Origin: Tetrastigma voinierianum
Lineage: Eukaryota; Streptophyta; Magnoliopsida; Vitales; Vitaceae
Direction of reading: 5' to 3'
Length of the DNA: 64,000 bases
Assembly: GCA_016808115.1 (NCBI GenBank)
Contig: JAEQBH010005079.1
Span: 62,001 to 126,000, forward strand
The notes under the pieces are model-generated. The model was not told the origin of the DNA. It searched no databases and saw nothing but the letters and a program-made list of their open reading frames with translations. This document shows positions 36,301 to 48,190 of this stretch, in pieces. Position 1 is the stretch's first letter, and each line of letters opens with the position of its first letter. Position numbers and translations under genes: made by a program.

Positions 36301-39300
36301 AGGGATTCACAAATAAAGATTTAGAATGTCCTCTATGTTGATGATGTGGGGCTACATCTTGTCGGCCTATGATTTTATTACTTTTGCTTTTTTCAGGGTT
36401 TTATTTTGGAACTTCACTTTTAATTTTTCATTTTTTGTCTTGTCACATATTTTTGCTTGAATTATATGGCATTTAACTTGCAATAACTTAAGCCTCTTAG
36501 TATGATTGAAGGTTGATTTGCAAAGCAGAAACTTGAAGTTTGTTGTGTCTTTTATTTTGGAAATTTTATGATAAATCACATGCTTCTCCTAACTCCTAGT
36601 TATGTTTCATTATCTACCTGCGAGTTGTGCCAGTCCAGATAATTATGGTAGGTAAATGTTGCCTGTAAGAATGAGGTTTATGAGCTATTCTGCTGTTGAA
36701 CTGTAAAGTTGTCAAACCTTGTCTATTATTGCAGCTTGTAGCGTGCTGTTGTATTGCTTTGACACTTTTGAGCCCAGATGAAGCCATGATAGAATTGATT
36801 GTCTCTTCTGTGGCCTTCAAGGGGTCAAGTGGGATCTAGAATAATAAAAATGTAAATTGCATTGTTAGTGACTATCAGACAACCTGTGCTTTTTTGTTTT
36901 AGTGCGTAATCAGTCTCTGTCACATTGTCTATGCTTGAAGAGTTGCCAATGTAGAATCAGAGTGAATACAGCAATTGATATTCTTGTCTTCCCTCTTGCA
37001 ATCGTTTGATACATAGTTCAATCTATGACATCTGTTCTTTGCTTCACATAAAAGCAGTTATCTTGGTACTCGAGAAGATAATTTGCATTCTTGTTTGAAT
37101 ACTGCAGGAAGTATTGAGGATAAAAGCAGAACATCTTGATGACAATCAAGCCATTTTGAATAAATAGAGTGAAAGGGCATTTTAAAGTCACCAGAGCATT
37201 TAGTGCAGGGTTTCTATTAAAGTAAGTGAATTCAATAATTGATTAAACATAAGGTTGTTAGTTTACACCAGATGGCATGTTGGTGGTTTTTCATATGTTT
37301 GTGATTTGTACTAGTTTGATTAAAGTACTCTTTATCCATTTAGCTCATTTTAGAATGCATATGCTAGCATATGAACATGCCCATGTGTTTATATAGTCTT
37401 GATACAGTTTGGAAAACTTTCTTGGACATTTGAAATTGAGGACAAATGCAATCTCACAGGAACATGATACAAATAATCGAATGGGGAAAATGTATCATTG
37501 GAATCCCTTGCACCTATTAATATAGCATATCCTATAATCCCATACGTATTCAATATTGAGAATCTGAAGTTGGATGTAGTGGTTTATTAAGTATTCTTTG
37601 TGGACTATGGAAGAGTGTCAATATACTCTTTATGTACTTAATTTTGCCCATGAGTATACTTACAAAAAATATTATATTCAAATGTGCACATGTTTTATAT
37701 GTCAAGGAGTTCTGAATGCTAGCTGAACTTGGTCGACAGTAAAAACAGTATGACTGTACAATATTTAAAATTTGACATTAATTGTGCATGTTCGAGATGA
37801 TAGCATGTGGGGTTCTTGGCTTTTACCTGATCAGACAAAAAAAATTTCCCAGCTTTCAAGAAGTGGGCTAGTTGTAAGATGACAAAAATGACAATTTCCT
37901 AGAGGCTAATTTGTGCAGTAGTAGGTACAGGAGTTAATCAATATCTGCTGTTGTGGAAATGCAGAAGTAAAAAATATACCTTTCCAGGGAGTCTGCAAAT
38001 GTTATGAAGCTAGACCTAGGCCAAACATTGCATCGTTGTATGATCCAAGTGGATTGCAAGTTCTCTTTCTGCAGCATCCTTATGGTTTTAGCAGTGGAGC
38101 CAGGCAGTTTGCTATCCATTATAATTGGGGTCTAGCGAGCAAACCCTCTTGATCTTATTTCTTTTCATGAGGGCATGTGCCCCTCATAAGCCCCAAAGCT
38201 AGCTCCACCCCCCCTGTATGGTTCCTTTGTAAGGCATCATTTCAGCTGATGCAGACCAACTGTTAATGCGACCTTTTGGCAATGGCCAAGAATCACTTAT
38301 CTTTTGGTGTATTGATGACAGGATGAGATGCATTCTGCACCTCGTCTTTATTTTGCAAAGTTGGGTTACGCATTGGAAGGTAATATTTATTTTTGCAAAA
38401 ACCATTGGCGGTTCTGAATCGCTAGGAATTGGTAGATGTTTGGGATTCTCGAGGAGGAGGGGGATGGTCTGAGTCTTTTCTTGGGCGCTTAATGATTGGG
38501 AGATGGAAGAGGTAGAAAGGTTCACTTCCCACTTCTGGTCAACAAAAAATTAGGCCCTTTCAAGAGGATCGGCTGTTATTGAAGGAGTCTAGGACTAATG
38601 GTTTTTCAGTTAGTCTTATGTATCGTAAGTTGAGGTATTCTCTTCCTACAGACTTCCCTTGGCGATCCATCTGGAACCCAATCGTTCCCCCCAAATTGGG
38701 GTTTTTTGCTTGGGAAGTTTCCTGGGGTAAGGTGCTTACTTTGGACCAGCTAAAGAGGAAGGGGATCCCCACCCCCCAGTAAACGGGCGGTTATGTGAAG
38801 AGAATGAGAAGCGATAGGCCAGTTTGCTTATCCGTTGTTGGTAGAGAATCTTGGGATCTTCTTTTGGCCATTCTTTGGTTTTTAAGCGGGTGTTCCTGCC
38901 TCACAGTTCGTCATCTCTCCTTGCTTGGCAAAGTGCTAGTGTCGGAAAAAAACGGAAGAGAGTTTGGATGGCGGCTCCTCTTTGTATTTTCTGGACGCTG
39001 TGGATGGAAAGGAATAGGGTGGTTTTCGAGAATGAGGTCCCCTCTGCTCACAGGATGAAATCATTTTTTGTGTTTTCCTTGTGGTGGGTGGGCTAGGATT
39101 GTATAGTGTTGATAACTTAAATTCGTTATTTGGGGTTTTGACTTGGATGGGATATAGGTGAGGAGTTGGTTTTTCTTTGTACCCTTCTCGTGTTCTCTTC
39201 CAGGCACACTTGTCTTCTTTTTAATCATATCTCTTAACACCGATAAAAAAAAAAAGAGTAATATTCATTGTGCAAATGAATACCGCAAGTTTTCAAGGAG

Positions 39301-40779
39301 GACTTTTGAGCATTTGTAGAGAAGACGGTTCAGGTTACTTCACTAAACATGTCTAGTGTTGCCTGATTGAATCTATCTGCCCAGATTGCATCCTTCTTAG
39401 TCCCATGATAGGATATCTTGATTGCCTACCAAAAAATTTAAAAACAAAAATGATGGTATGTCTTGATTGTGTACGAAACATTTTATGTATCCCATTTATC
39501 TGAATAAATATTTATGTATGAAACTCTTTGAATTTGAAATTGAACAAAAGAGTGTTCCTTTTTCTTGGCGGATGCAGCCAAAATGCAATGAAGCTCTTCT
39601 GGAGATGTTTCAGATTGATTATGTGGGAACCACTCCATATGTCAGTTGCATCCCTTCAGCCATTCATCACCGACTTTCTTCAGGTGATCGATTCTTGGTA
39701 CTCTCCTCTGATGGGCTTTACCAGTACTTCAGCAATGAAGAGGTTGTTGCCCATGTCACATGGTTCATGGAAAATGTCCCAGAAGGTGATCCTGCACAAT
39801 ACCTCATTGCTGAGCTCCTCTTTCGTGCTGCTAAAAAGAACGGTCAGTTTATTTGGATTAACTTTTGCTTTCATTTGGATTAACTTTTGCTTTCATAAAT
39901 CTTTGTGCTTAATGAAAGTTATGGGTCGAAATATGCTATCCTCAGTTAAGTACATAATAGATTTCTCTATTTGTAATGCCTTGCATTTGAAAGCCCACCT
40001 TGTCAAACCTACGGGTGCAAGCTGACACAACCTTCAAATCTATTATATGTTCTGGGGAAGGTTCAAATATTACATATATTCTTTTAAAATAAAAATAAAA
40101 ATGAATGTCACCGCAGAAAATGTAAGAATTATTTCTCATAATGTCGTCTCTCAAACTTCACTCATCTATAGTTCATTTTTTGTCAACTTATGTCACATTC
40201 AAGCATATCTACAATTTTTTCTGGATAATCCTGGCACTAGACAGTTGCTCTTACTTTAATGGAAGTGATTGGATGTGAAGGAAAACCAAAAATGAAATGA
40301 CGGAGTTGAGATTTGATTAAAGAAAAAGGAAAAAAAAAAAAAAGTGAAATGATGAACTTATGGAAATTCAAGTCTTGACTGGAAGGGAAGATTTATGCAC
40401 ATTACCAGGCTTGATGATTCTGTTCTTCTACAGCAAGAAAAAATGAGCTACGATCAATCTGTACATGTTTGGGATTTTTTAAATTATTGTTCTTCACAGG
40501 TTTTATTTTCAAAACCAAAATTTGTTTTGCCAGAAACTGTATGGGAGAAAGAATTGAAATAGTATGTAATGTTTGCTCATTTTGTTCTTGTTTGTCTTGT
40601 TATTTGCAGGAATGGATTTCCATGAATTGCTTGATATTCCCAATGGAGATAGACGTAAATATCACGACGACGTTTCTGTTATGGTGGTTTCCCTGGAGGG
40701 AAGGATATGGAGATCATCAGGATCAGACAACCACATTTGCATAGCAAACCTCAACAATGTAACAATTTTCAATGAGTAA
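33346..40779 (+). CDS. Protein phosphatase 2C, POLTERGEIST/PLL type
   Basis: Exons: 33346-35578, 37108-37222, 39578-39842, 40610-40779. The N-terminus MGNSTSRVVGCFVPFNGKGG and the repeated SGPL(E/D)RG motifs (about 33800-33920) are hallmarks of the POL/PLL1 family. Gly2 and the following residues fit an N-myristoylation signal, so membrane attachment is likely. PP2C motifs follow: EDRVHVV, GIYDGFSGPDAPDF (metal-binding Asp-Gly), YVMNLGDSRVILAQ, LSTDHSTSIEE, FLVLSSDGLYQYFSNEEVV and KYHDDVSVMVVSL. The family dephosphorylates Ser/Thr proteins and acts in stem-cell signalling downstream of CLAVATA-type receptors. The reading frame is broken by at least eight 1-2 nt indels (for example A-run 33637-33642, near 33692, 33737, 34470, 34530 and 37159, and the intron 2 donor reads AAGTAAGTG). 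Coding between them is well conserved. The tail after RIWRSSG is unusual. Confidence 0.9.
38390..39255 (+). mobile_element. 5'-truncated LINE (non-LTR retrotransposon) fragment
   Basis: Lies in PP2C intron 2, same strand. Broken frames encode the 3' end of a plant L1-type pol: DWEMEEVERFTSHFWS, then the zinc-binding RT region with NPIVPPKLGFFAWEVSWGKV and LTLDQLKRKGIPTP, CEENE, and KKRKRVWMAAPLCIFWTLWM ERNRVVFENE split over two frames. It ends with a poly-A run at 39245-39255. Truncation at the 5' end is typical of LINEs. The 5' boundary is approximate and no target duplication was found. Confidence 0.8.
39849..39896. repeat. Short tandem duplication at the start of PP2C intron 3
   Basis: The about 22-base unit ATTTGGATTAACTTTTGCTTTC occurs twice in a row directly after the intron 3 donor (GT at 39843-39844). 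It does not alter the splice site. Confidence 0.8.
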
Positions 40780-42450
40780 ATCATCTACATTTTTTTTTCA
40801 GAATCACAGTTTCCCTGTTCTTTGACAATTTCCTCCCATCCTCTGTTCTAATGAAGAAATGGTCTATATCCCCTGCAACCTTAATTGGTTAACAAAACAT
40901 GCCACTTCCTCCTATTCAAGACAGATTACAGATCAATTTCAACTGAAAAAACACAAGGTTTGTTTGACCACTTTTGATTATTTTTAAGAATATGTAGAAT
41001 GATTAACAATAAAGCATTGGACATAGAATTTATATTTAAAATCTATTTAATATCAATGGGTCCTAAATAGTAGTTATCAAGCAGAGCAATTGTAATAAAA
41101 AAAAAAAAAAATTAGGTTCGAAAACATGGGAACCTTAGCCTTATTTCCTCTTAACTTTTTCTTTATTAGCTTCATTTCTCTATTTAAAATCTATATTTTT
41201 CCATCATTTTATTTTTCAATAAGATGGTTATTTTACACAGATTTAGATTTTTTTTTTTTTTTAATGTGAATTAGTCGTCGTCTTGATGCAGTTTGCGGTA
41301 GTCCTTGTCTTAGTGCGGTGTATGGTTATGTTGTTTCATCAATACGACGTTTTGTTTTTTATTGTTGTGGTATGATGTTTATTCGTGTGTGAGTGATTCA
41401 GATGAGGAAAGTATATGTCGAGAAGCAAGGAAATCGAAATCAAATGGCGAATTAATATGTTATCTGGCCAGGGTTATAGGAGATCTAGTATGATAGTAAT
41501 ATTTAATGTGTAGAACTGGTATTAAATATAGCGAACTTTGGATAGATTCGTATCTTTGATAGCATAAATCTTTGTTAAATCGCTACATAGTTTTAACAGA
41601 CTTGATTTTATATCAGTAAAGTGAAATTGTAATCAAGGCAATTTCTGAGTCAAAGCCAGAATATCGGTGGAAATTTTAATCAGAATTATTAAATGAAAAC
41701 GTGAAGGAACATAATCACATCTGAAATTTTGGTTAGATTTCACTTCACTGTCAAGGAAACAACCACAAAAATCTTAATCAATCCTCAAGCTTCATTATCT
41801 ACCCTATTCAAGAGTGAGGGTTAATTCATATGAACAGCCGCCACATGGGGGCCATTCAACCACTCCCAACAGAGCTAGTCAATCCACCCCCCACATCATT
41901 GTCCGTCTTAATTTACTCTAAAGTCAAGTTAATTATTAATTTTCAGATCCAAAACTCGATCATCAAGGAATCTTGTGCTTCCTGCAGTTATTTGAGAATA
42001 ATTGTAAAAATGGTATAACTGTAGGTACTACCTTTTGATTCATTATGGTAATATCTACTACTATTATGTTAGTACCTAAATACTATAATATTTAAAATAT
42101 AATTATTTTCTAATGAAATTATATTGGATCATGTATTTATGCCATCTTTATCTTTACTATTATTCCCAAATCAAATCAATTTGTGGGGAAACACAAGTTT
42201 CCAAAAGAAAAAGGAAAGTGAAAGCAACAGCAACAGCAACAGCAACAGCAGCGGTGTTTGTTGGGTTTGGTATGTGATGTAAACGTCCTCAGTGATCTCT
42301 TCCTCATATTTGTAAATTTCATGTTTCATTTCCTACCATCTCACATTTTCCCTCACCTTCTCCTACCAAACCTTGAAAGCTACTGTTTTGTTTTTAGTTG
42401 TCGTTTGGCTCCCTGGGATCAATGCTAGACTGGCCTCAAAGCGGAAGATA
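40780..42450. other. Intergenic region between PP2C and germin-like gene
   Basis: AT-rich spacer with poly-A near 41098 and poly-T near 41250. No gene is recognised. A (CAACAG)n run at 42225-42250 and the germin-like gene promoter are at its right end. Confidence 0.5.
42225..42250. repeat. (CAACAG)n short tandem repeat
   Basis: More than four perfect CAACAG units followed by CAGCGG. It lies about 200 bp before the TATA-like box of the germin-like gene, so it is probably upstream of transcription. No protein is encoded in a supported frame. Confidence 0.9.
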
Positions 42451-42451
42451 T

Positions 42452-42465
42452 AGATATATATATAC
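42452..42465 (+). promoter_or_regulatory. Probable TATA box of the germin-like gene
   Basis: GATATATATATACAC lies about 50-60 bp before the position of the start codon, in a region with no other gene. The spacing suits a TATA element with a short 5' UTR. Confidence 0.5.
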
Positions 42466-42515
42466 ACAAGTGACCTCTCTTGCATTATTAAGCTTATTGC
42501 TTCACTATCATAACA

Positions 42516-44089
42516 GTGGAAGCCCTTTTCGCTTATGTTCTCGTCTTCGCTGCCATCTCCGGCGCTCTTGCTTCAGATCCCGACCTTCTTCAAGACCTCT
42601 GTGTTGCAGATTTTGCCTCTGGTAAGTTGTTTGCATTTAAGTCTGTCTAGATGTTAGAAGAAAGTTAATCTTCGGTGAAAATTATTACCTCATCAAATTT
42701 TGAAATTAGCCCTTATCTGTCAATTTGTTGATGATGTCAAATCAAAACAAAAAGTGGTTTTTGATGTTTTAATTGGGTCAACTTTATACCACGTACAATC
42801 TATATATAATTCATTGTTATTTTCATATGTAAGTCCAATGTTGTGTTAAGGATAAAGAGTAGAAACTTCCGGCCTATGTTTTTAGAAGACCGTTTTCTAT
42901 TTTTAAAAACAAATATGTCAAGGAAAATAGGGACAACTAGTTTGATTCTAGGTTTTTTTTTTTAATTATGAAAAACATAAAGAATATAGAAAACAATAAA
43001 TTCAGGTTTGGTCTCTGTTTTTTAAAACCGTTTTTATTTTCAAAAATAAGGAAAATGGGGAGAATACGTTTAGTTATAGTTTTTTTTTTTTCTAAAAAAC
43101 ACAAAGAATATAAAAAATAACAAATTGAAAGAATAGTAACCGTTTTTAGTGAACATCAAAATGGTGTTCTCTATGTTTTCAATAATAGTTTTCAAAAGCA
43201 GTTGAAGAATCTTTGTACTCTAGAACGTGGTTCTTTATTTTAAAAGCTTATTAAAGCAATTTTTTTAAACACGAGATAACACCATTTAAAACTTTTGAAA
43301 ACTGTTATTGTTATTTGTATTTAGTAATATTTAATGTGTTCTTTGTGTTTAGTCAAACTTGTTTTATATGTTTTCTTTGTTGTCTTTGTTTTTCAAGAAA
43401 AAAAAAACAGTTTTCAAAAATGGTACACAATCAGAAAAAAAAAAAAAGTTTAAAAAAAACAGTGAACAAACATGTCCCTATGTTGTTTGATAAATATTTG
43501 TAGTAAAAGGAGAGTGATGAACGTGTGAAGTGTATCATCAAACAGGGACAAAGCTGAACGGATATGCATGTAAGGATGCGGCGAATATAACCGCGGCGGA
43601 TTTCTTCTTCCAGGGCCTGGCTAAGCCGGTAGCGCCAAACAATTCGGTTGGATCAATACCGACCGTAGCCAGCGTTCAAAAGATTCCGGGCTCGTACTGG
43701 GGTGTCAATGGCCCGAGTCGACTTCGCACCCGGCGGCTTGAACCCACCTCACAGCCACCCACGCGCCTCCGAGATAGCTTTCGTCCTAGAAGGTGAGTTG
43801 GACGTCGGCTTCATAACCACCTCAAACGTGCTGATTTCCAAGACCATCAAGAAGTGAAGTTTTTGTGTTTCCCAGAGGTCTGGTTCACTTCCAGAAGAAC
43901 AATGGCAACAAACCGGCTGCCGCGCTAGGCGCCTTCAGCAGCCAGCTTCCAGGGACGCAGTCTATAGCAGCAACGTTGTTCTCTGCGACGCCGGAAGTGC
44001 CGGACAATGTGCTGACCAAGGCCTTCCAGATTGGTACCAAGGAGGTAGATAAAATCAAGTCCAAGTTCGCCCCAAAGAAGACAGATTAA
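42516..44089 (+). CDS. Germin-like protein (cupin, secreted)
   Basis: Two exons: 42516-42621 and 43546-44089. Exon 1 encodes a signal peptide (ALFAYVLVFAAISGALA) and the mature start SDPDLLQDLCVADFASG. Exon 2 continues with KLNGYACKDAANITAADFFF; the conserved cysteines of the N-terminal disulfide (LC and AC) are both visible. Both germin boxes are recognisable: box 1 around HSHPRASEIAFVLEGELDVG (metal-binding His, His, Glu) and box 2 around VFPRGLVHFQKNNG (third His). It ends DKIKSKFAPKKTD. Germin-like proteins are apoplastic manganese-binding cupins, some with superoxide dismutase or oxalate oxidase activity. Defects: the expected start ATG is GTG at 42516-42518 with no in-frame upstream ATG; an indel near 43700 shifts the frame; a second near 43854 (AAGAAGTGAAG) lacks two bases and shifts it back. 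Metal ligands survive between these, so consensus errors are likely, but a young pseudogene is possible. Confidence 0.85.
42880..43215. repeat. Dispersed A/T-rich repeat, copy 2, in germin-like intron
   Basis: Two imperfect sub-copies (about 42880-43000 and 43010-43215), each with a TTTTTAAAA(A/C) word, GGAAAAT(A/G)GGGA and a T-run followed by AAAACA(T/C)AAAGAATAT. It resembles the repeat at 15330-15553. It is wholly intronic. Confidence 0.5.
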
Positions 44090-44527
44090 TGTATCCCACC
44101 CCCCATGCTATATAGCATTTTGCGGAAAATGCTTTATGTTTTTTTCTTTTTTCTTTTTTGATAAAAACTTGTTTGAAACTGACTATAAATGGCAGGAAAT
44201 AAAATTAATGTGTCGATCAATATTTGACTGTAATTTTGTATTAATTTAATAATTTCCCTTTAAATTTGGCACTGCATGTTTAAGAATTTTAATAGAATGG
44301 TCTTTAAAAACATTATTATTGCTTATAGAATAGTTCTCTTTTACTTATATTCATCATGAAGCCTTTAAGGCCCCTCAATGTCACCTAGGAGAGAAGATTA
44401 GAAAGTGGTATAAAAAATTCGTAGTTAAACCTATAGTTGTTAGTTACGGTTTCAATTTTTTTTACTAAAATTGAAATTGTTAACTACAATTTCATATTTG
44501 TACTAAAAAAATTCAAAAAGATATATA
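44090..44527. other. 3' region of the germin-like gene
   Basis: Presumed 3' UTR, with AATAAAATTAATG near 44199 as a possible polyadenylation signal, then AT-rich spacer. No other gene is seen. Confidence 0.5.
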
Positions 44528-44785
44528 AAATTTTAAGGAATTTTAATATATTTGATTTTTTTTTTATATTTTCCATGGTAAAATCAAATATGAGAAAATA
44601 ATTTTTCTTAGTATTTGTTTTCTGTTCTATTTGAAACCTAACAAGTATTAGGGAAAAAAAAAATAATACTAAGGAAAATGAAGTATTAGGGAAATAAAAA
44701 AATATTAAGGAAAATAATTTTCTCATTAGTTTCACCATGGAAAATATAAAAGAAAATAAAATGCAATCAAAATTACTCAAAATTT
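44528..44785. mobile_element. Foldback (hairpin) MITE-like element
   Basis: A near-palindromic 258-bp unit. The left arm (AAATTTTAAGG ... TATATTTTCCATGGTAAAAT ... GAAAATAATTTTTCTTAGTA) is matched in reverse by the right arm (TATTAAGGAAAATAATTTTC ... CACCATGGAAAATATA ... ACTCAAAATTT). The arms are about 95 bp each with a loop of about 60-70 bp. This fits a non-autonomous DNA element. The flanks are too AT-rich to call a target duplication. Confidence 0.7.
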
Positions 44786-46029
44786 GACATATTTTTTGTT
44801 AAACTAATTCAACGAAAACAAAATCGGGTACTTACTTGTTTGAAGTCGAGATCCGATGTCTTCAATGCATTAAGCAAGACATAGATCACTGGAATCAGTA
44901 TTTGAAATCCCACAGTATGAACACCTTCTTTGTCGCTTAAGATGAATTACAAATAGGTCTTGGTAGGAGAGTTTTTCTAATGCAAGATAATGTCTCTATA
45001 TATCATAGAATCCAACCAAAACACGAATCAAAAACCTGTCTTTATAGGTTTTGATTTTTTTGATTTGTGTCTCTTTGCAGAAACATATCGTTATGGGTGG
45101 CGTCCAGCCTATATGGGCGACCCATGCCCATAACCTAACATCTCTCACTAACCCATGATGGACTTGACTTATCTGAAATATCATCCCAACAATTCCAATA
45201 GAGTATAATTCATACATGTGAACGGACCATGCGACCTGAAGCACACTGATAGTGGGAGCTCCAATACAAACTTAACCATAGGCCAATAGGAGACATCAAC
45301 TTCATGAAGGTAAAGAAGTGCTTATTTACCCCAAGTATATTTCTTAATACATATGATCAATTATTATTCAATCCCTCAAGAATTCATACTCATATCTCTC
45401 TTACAATTACTCAGTACTCTAAGTTATTTCAAGCTTTGTCAAGCGAAGCAACTTCGATCGATGAATACAAATAACAAGTGTATAAGCAAAAATACTCTTT
45501 CTTTCACTCTCATACCAATCAAATTTGAATTAACACGCTTTTCTAGGAATGCTCCTTAAGACGAATCATCTCATGACGATAGGATACATCATAAGATAGC
45601 CAACATTAACTCATCACATCAAGATATAGTCAAAAGTCACAAAAGATAAGAAATGTGAAATTCATATGCAGGATTTCTAGGACTCACATAGGGAAAAAGC
45701 AAGGATTCATTTCCTTCGCTCCCAATGGGTCATTCACATATGTAGTATGAAATGTATGTTATAGGAGCTAATCTCTTGCCAAAGATAAAAGAGTGTATGT
45801 CTCGCTATTTATTATAAAATAAATAACATCATATGAGTTTTAGTCTTGTCCTTCTTACATAGCTAAGCATGAAATTTTTGTTTACATGTTGCACAATGTT
45901 AAACAACAAGTTTCACACTCAACTTTCCCTGAATAGACACATGAATGGTGGGGAAGACATTCATATTGATTCTTATAAAAAAATCTCATCTTGATTCTCA
46001 TCAAGGTGACCTTGTAAGTGATAATATGA
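44786..46029 (-). mobile_element. Probable 3' non-coding part and LTR remnant of the copia element
   Basis: Directly follows, on the minus strand, the end of the copia RNase H remnant. No gene is seen. A purine-rich word near 45250 (minus strand GGAGCTCCCAC) could be near the polypurine tract, and LTR boundaries could not be placed because only one copy is visible. The assignment rests on position. Confidence 0.35.
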
Positions 46030-48190
46030 CTAAAATCGCTCCCACTGCACCTTAGTCATCTAAATTATGGTCTCATCTATACTTGCTCCATAGCGCCATA
46101 GGTGACTGCTCATATGAAAGAGTCAATCAAGTCTATCGACATACTCCATCGAATTGTGCTAAATAGCATTTCCAACATGTTTACAATAAAATTCTAAAAA
46201 CAAGCGAATCATGTGAAAGGCTTCTCATATTATTGCAGGTAGTGGTTTGATAATATGTACAAATCAATCATAACCTACATAAGCCTGGAGATCTTACATG
46301 CCTTACAAATGCATCCTCAAGGCGGGTTAAAAATACATTTGTTGCCATCTTACTTGTAGGGAATGTCAAGGCCACTTTATTTTGCATGATCATGTCTTTG
46401 ATAAAAATGATATTTAATCCGATATGTTCGGGTCTTCTCTCCCTGCATGATATTTCGGATCCCAGTATAAGTTAATGCACCATGTTGTCACACAGCCATT
46501 CTCAAAAAAGTCGCTTTAACGACTGCACTTTCGTGAAAACTCTTGGAACCAAACCGCTGTATATAGTCGAGGAACAAGTTACATACTCAACTTCCATTGT
46601 TGATAAAGCTATACAAGATTGTTTCTGCTACAATGTTAAATGTGTGCCAACTCATTTAGCAAGAACACATATCTAGATGTTGATTTTCGATTATCAATAT
46701 CGCATCCCCAATTAGCATCCTATAACCAACCAAGCCCAAATTCTTCCCTTGGTAGCACAATACATAATTCTATCACATTTTTGGGATATCTCAATATTCT
46801 TCACTACTATCCATTACATCGTGACAGACAAATCGCTTACTAACCTAACTATAACATATGTCCGACGTGTAATACTATTGCATGTGATCACTCATCAATG
46901 CTCCGGAAAGGTACTTGACATTTTTCTTTTCATTAGCGCCTTAGACACACGCCAAGACTAAGACTCAAATTATTTTCAATGTGGATATCCATGGACTTGC
47001 AATCATGCATATGGTAAAGCTTCACATTTTCTTAATGTAGAGATCTCCGAGATAAACTCACTAGTTTTTGAGGCTTTAATCTTGAGGATCTTAACACCAG
47101 TACATAGCTAGCCTTCCCCATGTCTTTCATTTCAAGGTCAATGATAATGATTTCTCGTAACATCTATTAACTTTATCATTTCCAACTATCAATATGTCAC
47201 CACATATGAGGACATACTTATGAAAACACTATTTGAACATTTAATATATATGCATTGGTCTTCCTCCATCATTGTAAAAACCATCTTTAAATACAGACTT
47301 ATCGAAATTTGAGGTTCCATTGTCTAGATGCTTGTTTAAGACCATAGATGGATCTTTTGAGGTTGCAAACTTTGCTTTCTTGTCCTTTGAGCTCGAAGCC
47401 TAAAGGTTGATCCATATATATTTATTCATCGAGCTCTCCATTAAGGAAAGCAGTCTTAATGTCCATTTGGTATAATTCTAGGTCCATCCTTGCTATAATA
47501 GCTAGAATGAGGTGAACTGATGCAAACTTGACCACATGCGAGAAAGACTCTTCATAGTCAATTCCCTTTAGTTGTGTGTAGCCCTTGGTTACTAATCAAG
47601 CCTTATATCATTCAAATGTTTCATCCGCCTTATGTTTAATATTGAGAACCCACTTGTTCCCAATGGTCTTACGACCTGGCGGTGAATGACCAAATCCTAG
47701 GCTCCATTGGATTTTATCGAATTCATTTCCTCTTCCATATCTTTAAACCATTCTTTAGCTTTAAGACCATAAAGAATTTGTTGTATTGTTCCTAGCTCTT
47801 CTTAATCATGAGCAATCATGAAGGCTTCCTCCTTAATCTCAAATCGATGATGGGGAATCTTCTCATGATTACTACGTCGAGGTTGAGATTGTTCATGATC
47901 TTACTCCATAGAACAAATCACTAAAGCGGCCACCCCACTTGTTTTAAGTGGAGTATGATGCTCTACATATTTGGTCATGCGTCTAAATTAATGATTCATA
48001 CATTCCCACTGACCTCAGGATCTTTCACTTCATATAAACGAAAATCCATATCTATCTCACTTCGTCCAGGAAAGTCCTCTTCTAAGAATACAACATCTCA
48101 TGACTCAATTTCTATTACTCCTTCCATTTATATCTTTCTAAAAAGAAAGATATTCAGAATCTTCAACATCCTAAGTATACAGACAGATGC
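46030..48190 (-). pseudogene. Ty1/copia reverse transcriptase and RNase H remnant
   Basis: Minus-strand frames, heavily broken. Near 47420-47460 is TAFLNGELDE-like sequence, followed by YMDQPLGFELKG and SIYGLKQASRQWN (about 47330-47410), both hallmark copia RT motifs. The RT catalytic box near 47195-47225 reads YVLICGDILIVGND, with the YVDD core damaged. At about 48060-48130 lies the linker after integrase (SRDVVFLEEDFPG-like in mixed frames). The order on the minus strand after the integrase at 50672-51530 fits Ty1/copia. It is not functional. Confidence 0.8.

Noticed and set aside
42225..42250. CAACAG repeat as a CRISPR-like array
   Set aside because: The units are directly adjacent without spacers and the genome is a plant's; it is a microsatellite.
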